64,000 nt of DNA from Devosia sediminis (GCF_016411825.1 NZ_JAEKMH010000001.1:434001-498000), one strand, 5' to 3'. Shown: positions 54,510 through 63,260, counted from the stretch's first letter. Numbers and translations: made by a program. Notes: a model not told the origin generated them from the letters alone.

Positions 54510-54866
54510 CTATGCTGTCAGGGGCGCGCAGAGGCCTTCTGCGGCAAGGAAGAACAGGCTGCCGAGCGCGCGCATGCGGGATTGGAATTCCGCGTCATGG
54601 CCGTAGGCGACAACGATGCTGGGAATGCGCGTTGGTCCGACGATCGAGCCACCGGCCTCACGCACCAGCGCCCAGGCGGTCTGCTCGGAGGTGAAGGGCG
54701 GAAAAACGACGGCCATCTCGCCTGTCACGGGCGCGCGCAGCGGCGCGGCCAGAGCGATGGCCGATACAAGCGCAAAGAGGATGGCTGGCAGGAACTGCAG
54801 CGGCGAGGTGTCGCCCTTATCGCGCGGTCGCGATTGCTGCACGGGGGTCATCGACTGGTCGTCCAT
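54510..54866 (-). CDS. Small membrane protein in operon with the chemoreceptor
   Basis: 118 residues: a short basic cytoplasmic start, one membrane helix (about 24-42, [19 protein letters not shown]), an exterior domain ([28 protein letters not shown]) and a second hydrophobic segment near the end ([14 protein letters not shown]). The middle resembles a ferredoxin-like fold. Its stop is 7 bp from the MCP start. Unknown family. Confidence 0.72.
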   Translation of the reverse strand: MDDQSMTPVQQSRPRDKGDTSPLQFLPAILFALVSAIALAAPLRAPVTGEMAVVFPPFTSEQTAWALVREAGGSIVGPTRIPSIVVAYGHDAEFQSRMRALGSLFFLAAEGLCAPLTA

Positions 54867-54985
54867 AGGGAAAAGTCCCTAGGGGAAATCCGTAGCCGAA
54901 TATGCTTAAGGAACTGCTAAGCCCGTCAGGAGCGAGGGGTTGCAGGCCGGCCGTGAGGCCGGCGCTGCTGTATTCACACGAAGGG

Positions 54986-55672
54986 TCAGACGTTGCCGCC
55001 GCCCGGCGTATAGGCGAAAGGCGAGACTGGGGTCGGCGCGGGCTGGGGCGCCTTTTCGCCGGCCTGGCGATGGATTTCGGTGACCAGCGCCGGATCGAGC
55101 TTGAGCTTGACGGCGAGGGCTTCGAGATAGGCCTGCTCGGCGGCCGTATCGGCGCTGATGGCGACTAGGGAGGCGGCGTAGATCTCGGCGGCGTGCTCGG
55201 GCGTGTCGGCTCGAGCAACTACGGCATTGATGTCGAGCGGGGTGGACAGTTCGTCGAAGACCCAGGCCTTTTCCTCGGCGGAGAGCGGCATGGTCTTGAG
55301 CTTTTCGAAGATCGCTTCCTTTTCATCCGCATCAATGCGGCCATCGGCCTTGGCGGCGGAGATCATGGCGCGCACCAGCGTCTTGCCCAGCTCTTCCTGC
55401 GCACGCTCGTCATTGGGCGCCGGAATGAAAGCTTCTTCGCGGGGGGCGGGCGTGGACGGGTTCTGGCTCTGCTGGTGGTTCTGCCAGGCCTTGTAGGCGA
55501 GGCCGCCCACGGCGGCCAGCGCACCCGCCTTGACGGCGCCTTCCAGAAGCTTGCCCGGTTTGCCGCCGGACAGCAGCATGCCCGCAGCCAGGCCAGCCGC
55601 TCCGGACATGGCGTTGCGCTGAAGGCCCTGATCGGTCTGCAGGGTCTTGAGGATCTGGTCGATATTGAACAT
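54986..55672 (-). CDS. TerB/DUF533-family protein
   Basis: 228 residues. An N-terminal segment with a Gly-rich hydrophobic stretch (MSGAAGLAAGMLLSGGKPGKLL ... GALAAVGGLAYKAWQNHQ), typical of DUF533 (YebE), and a C-terminal TerB-like helical domain with LVRAMISAAKADGRIDADEKEAIFEKL and YAASLVAISADTAAEQAYLEALA. YebE relatives are inner-membrane proteins of the envelope stress response. The ATG at 55672 has AAGGGAG. Confidence 0.88.
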   Translation of the reverse strand: MFNIDQILKTLQTDQGLQRNAMSGAAGLAAGMLLSGGKPGKLLEGAVKAGALAAVGGLAYKAWQNHQQSQNPSTPAPREEAFIPAPNDERAQEELGKTLVRAMISAAKADGRIDADEKEAIFEKLKTMPLSAEEKAWVFDELSTPLDINAVVARADTPEHAAEIYAASLVAISADTAAEQAYLEALAVKLKLDPALVTEIHRQAGEKAPQPAPTPVSPFAYTPGGGNV

Positions 55673-55754
55673 TGCGGCTCCCTTGATGCTTGGCCTCAGA
55701 TGGGGATTGGCGGCACGCTTGGCAACCGCCGGGGGCAATTTGTCACGCAAAAGA

Positions 55755-55782
55755 AAGGACCCCGGCTGGAGCCGGGGTCCTT
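55755..55782 (-). terminator. Terminator of the 55819 gene
   Basis: Perfect 12-bp stem AAGGACCCCGGC-TGGA-GCCGGGGTCCTT, 36 bp past the stop on the minus strand, with TTCTTTTG following on that strand. Confidence 0.9.
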
Positions 55783-55818
55783 GCAGGTCCTGGAGGGAGG
55801 GCCAGGGCCATGGAGGTC

Positions 55819-56229
55819 TTAGTTTGTAGCCGGAGCAGCAGGCTCAGCAGCCGGGGCGGCATCGGTAGCAGCCGGGGCATCAGCCGGAGCGGCCGGTTCA
55901 GCAGCCGGAGCAGCCTCGGTCATCGGGGCGGCGTCAACGGCGGGAGCCTCGGTGGCCGGAGCGGGAGCCGTTTCAACGGCCGGAGCTTCGGTCATGGGGG
56001 CCGGGGCGATTGCCGGATCGGTCGTCGTCGACTCGATAGCCGGGGCGCCGTTCACGTCAACCGTGGTCGACGGGCCGGAATTGGCCGAGAAAACCAGGTA
56101 GCCGATGGCCAACAGGGCCAAGGCGACGATAATACCGACAAACCAGCCGGTGCCGTTGCTTTCACGGGTATAGACGGTACGGTTGCCGTCATTGGTATAA
56201 ACAGTATCGCGTTCGGGGTTGGTAGCCAT
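55819..56229 (-). CDS. Single-helix membrane protein with Pro/Ala-rich tail
   Basis: 136 residues. Cytoplasmic start (ATNPERDTVYTNDGNRTVYT), one helix (GWFVGIIVALALLAIGYLVF), then about 75 residues outside made mostly of Ala, Pro, Glu and Thr in APA/AEPAAP repeats. It is a paralog of the 28297-28494 protein, sharing ALLAIGYLVF and the ER-D/E-TV start. An EcfG-type promoter lies 34 bp upstream, so it is probably a general stress gene. Tail may reach into the periplasm. Confidence 0.82.
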   Translation of the reverse strand: MATNPERDTVYTNDGNRTVYTRESNGTGWFVGIIVALALLAIGYLVFSANSGPSTTVDVNGAPAIESTTTDPAIAPAPMTEAPAVETAPAPATEAPAVDAAPMTEAAPAAEPAAPADAPAATDAAPAAEPAAPATN

Positions 56230-56262
56230 CGTTTGCTCCTGTTGTATCAACGCTGGCAAATA

Positions 56263-56288
56263 AACGCGGCCTTTGCACAAGGAGTTCC
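56263..56288 (-). promoter_or_regulatory. EcfG-type general stress promoter
   Basis: On the minus strand GGAAC (56288-56284), 17 bases, then CGTT (56266-56263), matching the EcfG consensus, 34 bp before the start of the single-helix membrane protein. Confidence 0.78.
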
Positions 56289-56364
56289 CGCAAACGTGAA
56301 GGCGATTACGTTTGTCTGATTTGCGGCGATTTCCGATGGAGATTCAATCTGTTGCGAGACCGAA

Positions 56365-56880
56365 CTAGAGATCGGGCTCCAGATTCTTTTGTGGCTTTTT
56401 TGAGATTTTGTCGATCAGCGCGAGGAAAAGCGCCGAGACAATGAAGGTGATGTGCAGCACCGTGAACCAGAAGATGTGCTCGTTGGAATAGCTGGGCACA
56501 TTGAGGAAGATCTGCAGCAGGTGGATTGAGGAGATGGCGACGATGGTCGAGGCCACCTTGATCTTGAGCGAGCCGGCATCGATCTGGCCCAGCCAGTGCA
56601 CATCGCCCTCGTCGTCGAAGCGGGAAACGAAGTTTTCGTAGCCGGAGATGATGACCATGACGACGAGGCTGGCGATCAGCGCCGCGTCGATGAGGCCCAG
56701 GACCTTGAGGATGGCTTCGGTCTCATCGATGGCGAAGAGCTTGATGCCGAAGTCGAACAGCTTGATGCCGAAGGTGACGGCATAAAAGATCAGCGCGATG
56801 CCGAGGCCGAAATAGAAGAGGACCAGAAGCCAGCGGGACGCCAGGATGATGCGTTCAACGAGGATTTCCAACTGCTTCAT
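56365..56880 (-). CDS. UPF0114/YqhA-family membrane protein
   Basis: 171 residues with four membrane helices: ERIILASRWLLVLFYFGLGIAL, LIDAALIASLVVMVIISGYENFVSRF and the C-terminal pair ending LFLALIDKIS. This is the YqhA (TIGR00645) family, function unknown. The ATG at 56880 matches the family start MKQLEILVER. Confidence 0.92.
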   Translation of the reverse strand: MKQLEILVERIILASRWLLVLFYFGLGIALIFYAVTFGIKLFDFGIKLFAIDETEAILKVLGLIDAALIASLVVMVIISGYENFVSRFDDEGDVHWLGQIDAGSLKIKVASTIVAISSIHLLQIFLNVPSYSNEHIFWFTVLHITFIVSALFLALIDKISKKPQKNLEPDL

Positions 56881-56969
56881 GGTGCGCTCCGGACGAATGG
56901 GGCAGAGATAGCAATTCCATTGCCGCTTGCAAGCGGCCACATGCCGCAGATCGCTTGGCCCATAAAGAA

Positions 56970-56997
56970 AAAGGCCGGGCGCTGGAGCCCGGCCTTT
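56970..56997 (-). terminator. Terminator of the OmpA-family gene
   Basis: 11-bp stem AAAGGCCGGGC/GCCCGGCCTTT with a GCTGGA loop, 23 bp past the stop of the 57020-59296 gene; TTCTTTATG follows on the minus strand. Confidence 0.88.
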
Positions 56998-57019
56998 CTT
57001 GTGGTTGCGAGGTCGTCGC

Positions 57020-59296
57020 TTAGTTCGACGCGACAGTGATCAGCGGCGTGATGCGGCGGATGGTGGCGCGACGGTTTTCACGCTCGGCCGCTTCCGTACG
57101 GATCTTCAGGTAGCGCTCGCCATAACCCTGGGTGGCCAGGTTCTCCGGCGGCACGCCGTAGAAGTCGGTCAGGACGCGGGCCACGGTGGCGGCACGCATA
57201 TCCGACAGACGCAGGTTGGACACATCCGAACCCACCGCATCGGTGTGGCCTTCGATGAGGAAAGTTTCGTTCGGATTGCGCTCGAGCAGCGTCAGCATGG
57301 CGTTAGCCACGGCCGAGAGGCTCTGGACCTGGTCACGGCCGATGGTGGCGGCACCGGTGTCGAAGGTGAGGTTACCCACTTCGAGACGACGTACGCTGTC
57401 ACGCAGACGGGCCGAACGCTTCACTTCGTCGATGGAATAAAGGCGGGCGACATTCTCGACCGGCGGCTGAGCAAAGAACTCGGTGAGTTCGTTCTCGTCC
57501 GCATAACGGGAATCCAGCACATATTCCTGGACCGGGATGTTAAGACGAAGCGGCGGAAGGTCGGCAGCCGGATCGCGCCATTCGACGAGGTCGTCATAGT
57601 AACGGTCGTCAAAGTAGGCGAGCACGTATTCGCGGCCGTCGGGAGTGATGCGCGAGCGGCGCAGGATGTCGCCATTGCGGTTGCGCACGGTGACGATCTG
57701 GGTGCCGTCGGGACGGGTGATCACTTCGCGGGTGCGACCGTTGCTGAGATCTTCGTAATAGATCTCGTCGCCACGGCTCGGATCGTAAAAGCGATCGGTG
57801 TCCTGGCCGACCGAGTTGATGATCAGCTGAGTACCGACCTGCACGATCAACTGGGCAATGGCCGAGCCGGTATCGGTCTCGACGACCGGAGCCTCGACAA
57901 CAGTCACCGGCGTCTGCTGCACACCCGTCTGGACGGTGTTGTTGTCGCCCGTGACGGTGGTGTTGATGTTGGTGATGTTGTTCGTGATGTTGTTGACCGT
58001 GTTGTTCACGATCGTCTGTTCGACGGTCGTGCCACCGGTCGCGGCGACGGCAGTGCCGGCCTCGGCGGTGACTGCCGGAGGCGGTGCGGCCTGCAGCGTC
58101 ATGAGGACCTCGGCCTGAGCCTCGGCGTCGCTGGTCGGAGCGGGCGGAGCCGGCTCGGTCGGCGCAGCGGGCGCTGCCTGGGCTTCAGCGGGAGCGCTGG
58201 CGTCAGCCGGAGTGCCGGCTTCCGCCGTGGCGTTGGCGTCAGCGGGCGCAGAGGCATCCTTGGCGCTGTCGAAGACCGGAGCGATCTGCTCGGGGGTCAC
58301 GCCGGGGGGCAGTTCCTCGACCATTTCGGCCGGCTGGCCATCGGACGTGGTTTCTTCGACCGGAGCGGGCTGCTCGTCGCCGGGGACCGGCGCGGCCGGA
58401 TCGGCAGGCACCGCAGCCGGCTGCTGTTCGGCCGGTGCAGCTTCTGGCAGCGGCGACAGCGTGAGGCCAAAGTCGGCCGTGCAGGTGGCGTTGTCGGTAT
58501 AGCCGAGCAGACCACAGATGGCAGTGATTTCCGCCAGGGCCGCGTCGATACGGGCCTGAGCATCCGGCACGCCGGCAGCGAGATCGGCCACGGCGGCGTT
58601 GTAGGCGTCGACGTGGGCGGCGAGCTGGGCCTCGATGTCGCCAGCAGCGGCGGCGGGAGCCGTCTCTTCGGCCGTCGGCGCGGGTTCTTCAACCACAGGC
58701 TGTTCAGCCGCAGGCTGTTCGGAGGTCGCTGCAGGCTCTTCGGTCACGACGGCCGGTTCTTCGGCAGCGGGTGCCTCGACGACGGGCTCTTCAGCGACCG
58801 GCTGTTCGGCGGCAGGAGCAGCCTCGGCAGGCGCTTCCTGGACGACGGGCGCTTCGGGGGCAGGCGCGGCTTCGGGCGCCGGCTCTTCCATTACGGGTTC
58901 TTCAACCGCCGGGGCTTCCTCGACGGGCGGAGCGGCTTCAGCCGGGGGCGCAGCTTCAACGGCGGGTTCCTCGACCACCGGTTCCTGGACGGGCGGCGGC
59001 TCTTCCGCTACAGGCTCTTCGGCGGGCGCGGGTTCTTCGACGGCCGGTTCGGCAGCCGGGGCAGCGCCGGACAGGGCCGCGATACACTCATCGATGCTCG
59101 CAAAGCCTTCGACGATGCAGAGCTCGGTCAGTGCCGTCTGGGCGGCTTCCAGCGCGGCAGCGTCACCCGATGCCTGGGCCTGCACATAGGCCGAGTAAGC
59201 CGACTGCAATTCGGCACTTTGGGCATTGGCGGCGACGGGCGCAAAGGCCAGCATGGTGATGCTGGTGCCAGTGAGCAGCCAGTTCTTGAGGCGCAT
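57020..59296 (-). CDS. OmpA-family protein with long Pro/Ala/Glu-rich region
   Basis: 758 residues. Signal peptide (MRLKNWLLTGTSITMLAFAPVAANA), a small helical domain with two Cys (LCIVEGFASIDEC), about 150 residues of EEP/APAEEP repeats, a second similar helical domain (about 240-310), more low complexity, an Asn/Thr/Val stretch, then a C-terminal OmpA peptidoglycan-binding domain (about 640-750) with EGHTDAVGSDVSNLRLSDMRA. It probably links outer membrane and wall across a wide periplasm. ATG 59296 chosen for the signal peptide. The domain before the OmpA part contains the YDDLVEWRDP block usual in rhizobial OmpA proteins. Confidence 0.88.
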   Translation of the reverse strand: MRLKNWLLTGTSITMLAFAPVAANAQSAELQSAYSAYVQAQASGDAAALEAAQTALTELCIVEGFASIDECIAALSGAAPAAEPAVEEPAPAEEPVAEEPPPVQEPVVEEPAVEAAPPAEAAPPVEEAPAVEEPVMEEPAPEAAPAPEAPVVQEAPAEAAPAAEQPVAEEPVVEAPAAEEPAVVTEEPAATSEQPAAEQPVVEEPAPTAEETAPAAAAGDIEAQLAAHVDAYNAAVADLAAGVPDAQARIDAALAEITAICGLLGYTDNATCTADFGLTLSPLPEAAPAEQQPAAVPADPAAPVPGDEQPAPVEETTSDGQPAEMVEELPPGVTPEQIAPVFDSAKDASAPADANATAEAGTPADASAPAEAQAAPAAPTEPAPPAPTSDAEAQAEVLMTLQAAPPPAVTAEAGTAVAATGGTTVEQTIVNNTVNNITNNITNINTTVTGDNNTVQTGVQQTPVTVVEAPVVETDTGSAIAQLIVQVGTQLIINSVGQDTDRFYDPSRGDEIYYEDLSNGRTREVITRPDGTQIVTVRNRNGDILRRSRITPDGREYVLAYFDDRYYDDLVEWRDPAADLPPLRLNIPVQEYVLDSRYADENELTEFFAQPPVENVARLYSIDEVKRSARLRDSVRRLEVGNLTFDTGAATIGRDQVQSLSAVANAMLTLLERNPNETFLIEGHTDAVGSDVSNLRLSDMRAATVARVLTDFYGVPPENLATQGYGERYLKIRTEAAERENRRATIRRITPLITVASN

Positions 59297-59544
59297 TGTT
59301 CTTATCCTTTGTGCTTGAAACACGTCCTGACGAGCATCGTGGGCCGTTCCTGAACGCCGAATGAACGGCGGGCGGCCCCTTGTCCGGCAGCTTCCGAGGC
59401 CCAAAACGCAGGGGAATCCCGAGAGTTCCGCTGCGGGCCTTATTGCTAAACCAGCGTTGCAATAAGGCACCAATGCGGCGAGGTGGACGAATGCGCACAG
59501 CCTCGCCTTTCCGCCGGCCCCACCACCGTGCTAGGCCAGTTTGC

Positions 59545-59964
59545 ATGCAGCAAGCTATCGACAGCATCATGGTCCCGACCCAGGGGCAGGGCCTCTACGA
59601 GGTCACCAGGAGCCTGCTTGTTTTCGTCGCCGGATCGCAGCTTTCGACCGGGCTGGTCACGGCCTATGTGCGGCACACAAGCTGTTCGCTGCTGATCCAG
59701 GAAAATGCCGATCCGGACGTGCGGACGGATCTCCGTGGTTTCTTCCGGCGGCTGGTTCCCGAGGGCATGGACTGGCTGACGCACACGACCGAGGGCCCAG
59801 ACGACATGCCGGCCCATATCAAGGCAGCCTTGACCCAGACGTCGATCGGCATTCCCGTCAGCAGCGGACGGCCAGTGCTGGGCACCTGGCAGGGACTTTA
59901 TCTCTTTGAACACCGCGCGCAGCCGCATCGGCGCGAGCTGGTGTTCCACATTATCGGGGAATGA
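59545..59964 (+). CDS. YjbQ/UPF0047-family protein
   Basis: 139 residues with GLYEVTRSLLVFVAGSQLSTG, VTAYVRHTSCSLLIQENADP, GFFRRLVP, HTTEGPDDMPAHIKAAL and GTWQGLYLFEHR. The conserved His and Glu of the UPF0047 fold are all there. E. coli YjbQ has weak thiamine-phosphate synthase activity; the physiological role is open. Its stop overlaps the TauE/SafE start (ATGA). Confidence 0.94.
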   Translation: MQQAIDSIMVPTQGQGLYEVTRSLLVFVAGSQLSTGLVTAYVRHTSCSLLIQENADPDVRTDLRGFFRRLVPEGMDWLTHTTEGPDDMPAHIKAALTQTSIGIPVSSGRPVLGTWQGLYLFEHRAQPHRRELVFHIIGE

Positions 59965-60797
59965 CCATGGATTGGGGCAATCTTGTCGGCTACTGGCCCT
60001 TCGTGCTGGGCCTGATGGCCACGGGTGTCGTTTCGGGGATCGCCGCCGGCCTCCTCGGCATCGGCGGCGGCGCGGTGATCGTGCCGGCGCTGAGCAATGC
60101 CCTGCTGCTGATGGGCTATGATGCCGACGTGGTCCAGCACGTCGCGGTGGGCACCTCGCTCGCCATCATCATTCCCACCGGCATCATGAGCGCGCGGGCC
60201 CATCACAAGCGCGGAGCACTGGACATCGCGGTGCTCAAGCTCTGGGCGCCGTTCATCGTCATCGGCACCTTTGTCGGCGGGCTGATGGCCGGGCTCTATT
60301 CGGGCGACGTGCTGCGCATCGTCTTTGCCGTCATGGCCTTCCTGATCGCGGCGAACATCGTCTTCGCCTGGCAGACCAAGCTGATGGGGCATCTGAAGGG
60401 GTCGAGCCTGACGCATCGCATTTCGGCGCTGGTGGTGGGCTATGTGTCGTCGCTGATGGGGATCGGTGGCGGGTCGCTGACCGTGCCGACCCTGGTGGCG
60501 TTCGGAGACACCATGCACAAGGCCGTGGGTACGTCGGCCGCCATTGGCGTCGCCATCGCCATTTCCGGCACGGCCGGTTTCCTGATTTCAGGGTGGGGTG
60601 CCGAAGGCCTGCCGCCGCTTAGCATAGGTTATGTCAACCTGCTGGCTTTCGCGCTGGTGGGCGTATTGGCCGCGCTCTGCGCGCCATTGGGCGCGGCACT
60701 GGCCCATAGGCTGAACCAGAAAACGCTGAAATATGTGTTTGCCATTTTCCTGGTGTGCATGGGGCTCAACATGTTGTGGAAGGTGGTCACGGGGTAG
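59961..60797 (+). CDS. TauE/SafE-family sulfite/anion exporter
   Basis: 278 residues with eight membrane helices in two repeated halves: GIAAGLLGIGGGAVIVPALS (first) and ALVVGYVSSLMGIGGGSLTVPTLV (second), the LGIGGG signatures of the family. It exports sulfite or organosulfur anions in known cases; substrate here not proven. The ATG at 59961 overlaps the yjbQ stop. Confidence 0.94.
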   Translation: MTMDWGNLVGYWPFVLGLMATGVVSGIAAGLLGIGGGAVIVPALSNALLLMGYDADVVQHVAVGTSLAIIIPTGIMSARAHHKRGALDIAVLKLWAPFIVIGTFVGGLMAGLYSGDVLRIVFAVMAFLIAANIVFAWQTKLMGHLKGSSLTHRISALVVGYVSSLMGIGGGSLTVPTLVAFGDTMHKAVGTSAAIGVAIAISGTAGFLISGWGAEGLPPLSIGYVNLLAFALVGVLAALCAPLGAALAHRLNQKTLKYVFAIFLVCMGLNMLWKVVTG

Positions 60798-60849
60798 GCG
60801 GCAAACCTGCCTTCCGACCATGTCTTCAACCATAGGCCCCCAAACCTCG

Positions 60850-60951
60850 AATCGCTCCACCGGAGCGATTTGGCGGCGCAGCCGCGGTCATTGCGCCATT
60901 CGGGCGTAGCCCTCATGGCCTCCTAGTCTCGCCTGGCTCCACCGGAGCCAG
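60850..60951. repeat. Hairpins with ACC loops in the 60798-61156 gap
   Basis: AATCGCTCC-ACC-GGAGCGATT (60850-60870) and CTGGCTCC-ACC-GGAGCCAG (60933-60951). Same loop and CTCC/GGAG closing bases, different lower stem with both sides changed together. The first is close to the stems in the two 305-bp repeats. A further CCCCTCA-A-TGAGGGG hairpin is at 61030-61044. The 358-bp gap between the convergent tauE and SIMPL genes holds nothing coding that I can see. Confidence 0.7.
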
Positions 60952-61156
60952 TCGTCGGCTTTGCCGACCGACTGCGTAGGGTTGGTGGGGACGGAGTGAC
61001 TACGGTGGAACCGCCCCCACCGCCCAAGCCCCCTCAATGAGGGGATCGGGTGTTTCAAAGGTGGGACGAAGACTCGCCCCACCCCTGAGAAGATACAACG
61101 CGCGATTGGCGGTCCGGGTTTGGCCAAAACATGGCAAGGCCGGACTTCTTCACGGA

Positions 61157-61873
61157 TTAATCGGCGCTGTTGTTCAAATCCCACGAGACGTTGACGGAGA
61201 TGGCGAATGTCATCTCGCCCGCTTCGACCGGCACTGGTGCCGCGGCCGACATCTCGGCACGGGCATACATGGGGTATGGCTGGGGCGAATTGAAGCTCTG
61301 TTGTTCGGTAATCGACTCAAGATCGCCCAGTGTTGCACCGGCGACACTTGCATAGAGCTCGGCCTTTTCGCGCGCATCGGCAAAAGCTGCCTTGCGGGCT
61401 TCGTTGAGGAGGTCCGACGGATCGGCGACCGAGAAGCTGACGCCGTTGACGGTGTTGGCGCCGACGGTGACCGAGGTGTCGAGAATGCTGCCCAGGTCTG
61501 CGAGATCGCGCACGACGACGGTGACGGTGTTCATCACCTGGTAGCCGTTGATCTTGGGCGGCAGCGAATAACCGTTGGCGTCGCGCTCGTCGGAATAGAC
61601 GTAGTTGGGATTGACCGAGAAGCCCGAGGTCTGGATGTCGCGCGCCTCGATGCCGGCTTCCTTGAGGGCGGCAATGAGTTCGTTCATCGCGGTGGTATTG
61701 GCGTCAAGCGCCTCGCGGGCCGTCGCGCCCTGGGTGGTGACGCCGGAATTGATGGTGGCCATGTCGGGTGCAGCCCGCACTTCGCCGCGGCCTTCGATGG
61801 CAATCGTGCCCGCATAGGCGGGCAGGGCGGTGGCGAGGAGGGCGAAGGGAACGAGGACGCTGAGGGCACGCAT
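61157..61873 (-). CDS. SIMPL-domain (DUF541) periplasmic protein
   Basis: 238 residues. Signal peptide (MRALSVLVPFALLATALPAYA), then the SIMPL domain: ISIEG-type start TIAIEGRGEVRAAPDMATI, VTTQGATAREALDANT, GIEARDIQTSGFSVNPNYVY, GYQVMNTVTVVVRDLADLGSILDTSV broken into strands, and DAREKAELYASVAGATLG. Family members (BP26/OMP28) form periplasmic ring assemblies; function unclear. AAGGAG before the ATG at 61873. Confidence 0.92.
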   Translation of the reverse strand: MRALSVLVPFALLATALPAYAGTIAIEGRGEVRAAPDMATINSGVTTQGATAREALDANTTAMNELIAALKEAGIEARDIQTSGFSVNPNYVYSDERDANGYSLPPKINGYQVMNTVTVVVRDLADLGSILDTSVTVGANTVNGVSFSVADPSDLLNEARKAAFADAREKAELYASVAGATLGDLESITEQQSFNSPQPYPMYARAEMSAAAPVPVEAGEMTFAISVNVSWDLNNSAD

Positions 61874-62042
61874 GGCAAACTCCTTGAGTAAGTGCTCGGG
61901 CGAGGTGTCCGAGGGCAATGCGTCAGTATTGCGGCGCACATGAACCGGAGTTGAACGGCACGCTTCCGCACTGGATTTGACAATTAGTATGACTTATATG
62001 CAGGGACGTTGCGCTCGGCCCATCCCGTAGGCTAGTGACGTG

Positions 62043-62054
62043 CTAACATGTTAG
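62043..62054. promoter_or_regulatory. Operator-like palindrome upstream of the FAH gene
   Basis: CTAACATGTTAG, a perfect 12-bp palindrome ending nine bases before the start at 62064. The site suits a LacI- or GntR-type repressor of a sugar-acid operon. No regulator gene is in the window. Confidence 0.5.
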
Positions 62055-62063
62055 GGGCGAGAA

Positions 62064-63215
62064 ATGAGCGTCAGCGATATTCCCAATGGTCTTCTGATCG
62101 GCCGCGCCTGGGTACCTGGATTTGAACATCCGCGCGTCGTGACGGTGCGTGACGGCAAGCTGGTCGACATCACCGCCCAGGGCATGGCGACGGTGCGCGA
62201 TATCGCCGAAAGCGGCCGCGCCGGCGAACATGTGCGCACGGCTCCGGGCCGGGCCGTCGGCGACATCGAGGCCGTCGTGTCCAATTCGCGCGCCGACAAG
62301 CCCAGCGACACCCTGCCGCGCCTGCTGGCGCCGATCGACTTGCAGGCGATCAAGGCTTCGGGCGTCACTTTCGTGGTTTCGCTGCTCGAGCGCGTCATCG
62401 AAGAGCAGGCGCGGGGCGACAAGTCGCGCGCCGATGCCCTGCGTGGCGAGATTCTCGACCTCATCGGCACCGACCTTTCGCAGCTTGTGCCGGGCTCGGA
62501 CGGAGCCTTGAAGGTCAAGGCCGCCCTGATCGAAAAGGGCGTCTGGAGCCAGTATCTGGAAGTGGGCATCGGCCCGGACGCCGAAATCTTCACCAAGGGC
62601 CAGCCGATGAGCGCCGTGGGCCATGGCGCGCAGGTGGGCCTGCATCCGATTTCGAGCTGGAATAATCCCGAGCCGGAAGTTGCGCTGCTGGTCACCAGCA
62701 AGGGCGAGATCATCGGCGCGACGCTGGGCAATGACGTCAACCTGCGCGACGTCGAAGGCCGCTCGGCCCTGCTGCTGGGCAAGGCCAAGGACAATAATGC
62801 CTCGGCCGCCCTCGGACCGTTCGTGCGTCTCTTCGATGGGGAATTCAGCCTCGACACAATCAAGCAGGCGGAAATCGCGCTGCGCGTGGAAGGCACTGAC
62901 GGCTTCGTGCTGGAGGGGCATTCCAACATGGCGCAGATCTCCCGCACCCCGGAATCGCTGGTGGCGGCGACGCTGGGCGAGCACCATCAATATCCCGATG
63001 GGCTGGTGCTGTACCTCGGCACCATGTTCGCGCCGGTGAAGGATCGCGACGGCGCCGGCAAGGGCTTTACCCACAAGTTGGGTGACGTTGTCTCCATTTC
63101 GACACCGAGCCTTGGCAGGCTCACCAATGTCGTCAATCTTTCCACCAAGTGTCCGCCCTGGACCTATGGCACCAGCCATCTGATGCGCGACCTGTCGCGC
63201 GCCAACCTGCTCTGA
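62064..63215 (+). CDS. FAH-family protein, probable 2-keto-3-deoxy-pentonate dehydratase
   Basis: 383 residues. The C-terminal half is the fumarylacetoacetase fold with metal-binding Glu/Asp in NNPEPEVALLV and GATLGNDVNLRDVEGRSALLLGK, and KDNNASAALGPFVRLFD. The N-terminal half (to about 110) is the extra domain found in 2-keto-3-deoxy-D-arabinonate/xylonate dehydratases. The next gene is an aldehyde dehydrogenase of the ketoglutarate-semialdehyde type, so the pair probably runs the last steps of a Weimberg-like pentose route. GGCGAG precedes the ATG. Confidence 0.85.
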   Translation: MSVSDIPNGLLIGRAWVPGFEHPRVVTVRDGKLVDITAQGMATVRDIAESGRAGEHVRTAPGRAVGDIEAVVSNSRADKPSDTLPRLLAPIDLQAIKASGVTFVVSLLERVIEEQARGDKSRADALRGEILDLIGTDLSQLVPGSDGALKVKAALIEKGVWSQYLEVGIGPDAEIFTKGQPMSAVGHGAQVGLHPISSWNNPEPEVALLVTSKGEIIGATLGNDVNLRDVEGRSALLLGKAKDNNASAALGPFVRLFDGEFSLDTIKQAEIALRVEGTDGFVLEGHSNMAQISRTPESLVAATLGEHHQYPDGLVLYLGTMFAPVKDRDGAGKGFTHKLGDVVSISTPSLGRLTNVVNLSTKCPPWTYGTSHLMRDLSRANLL

Positions 63216-63260
63216 TTTCTGCGCTTTCTCTTCTCCGGCGCTAACCCGAAAGGCTTCTCC

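Noticed and set aside
58640-59080. Repeat array in the OmpA-family gene
   Set aside because: It is a coding Pro/Glu/Ala low-complexity region with varied codons, not a DNA repeat.
61977-62000. TTGACA followed by TATATG as the FAH operon promoter
   Set aside because: The spacer is only 12 bp, too short for sigma-70. The true promoter was not identified.
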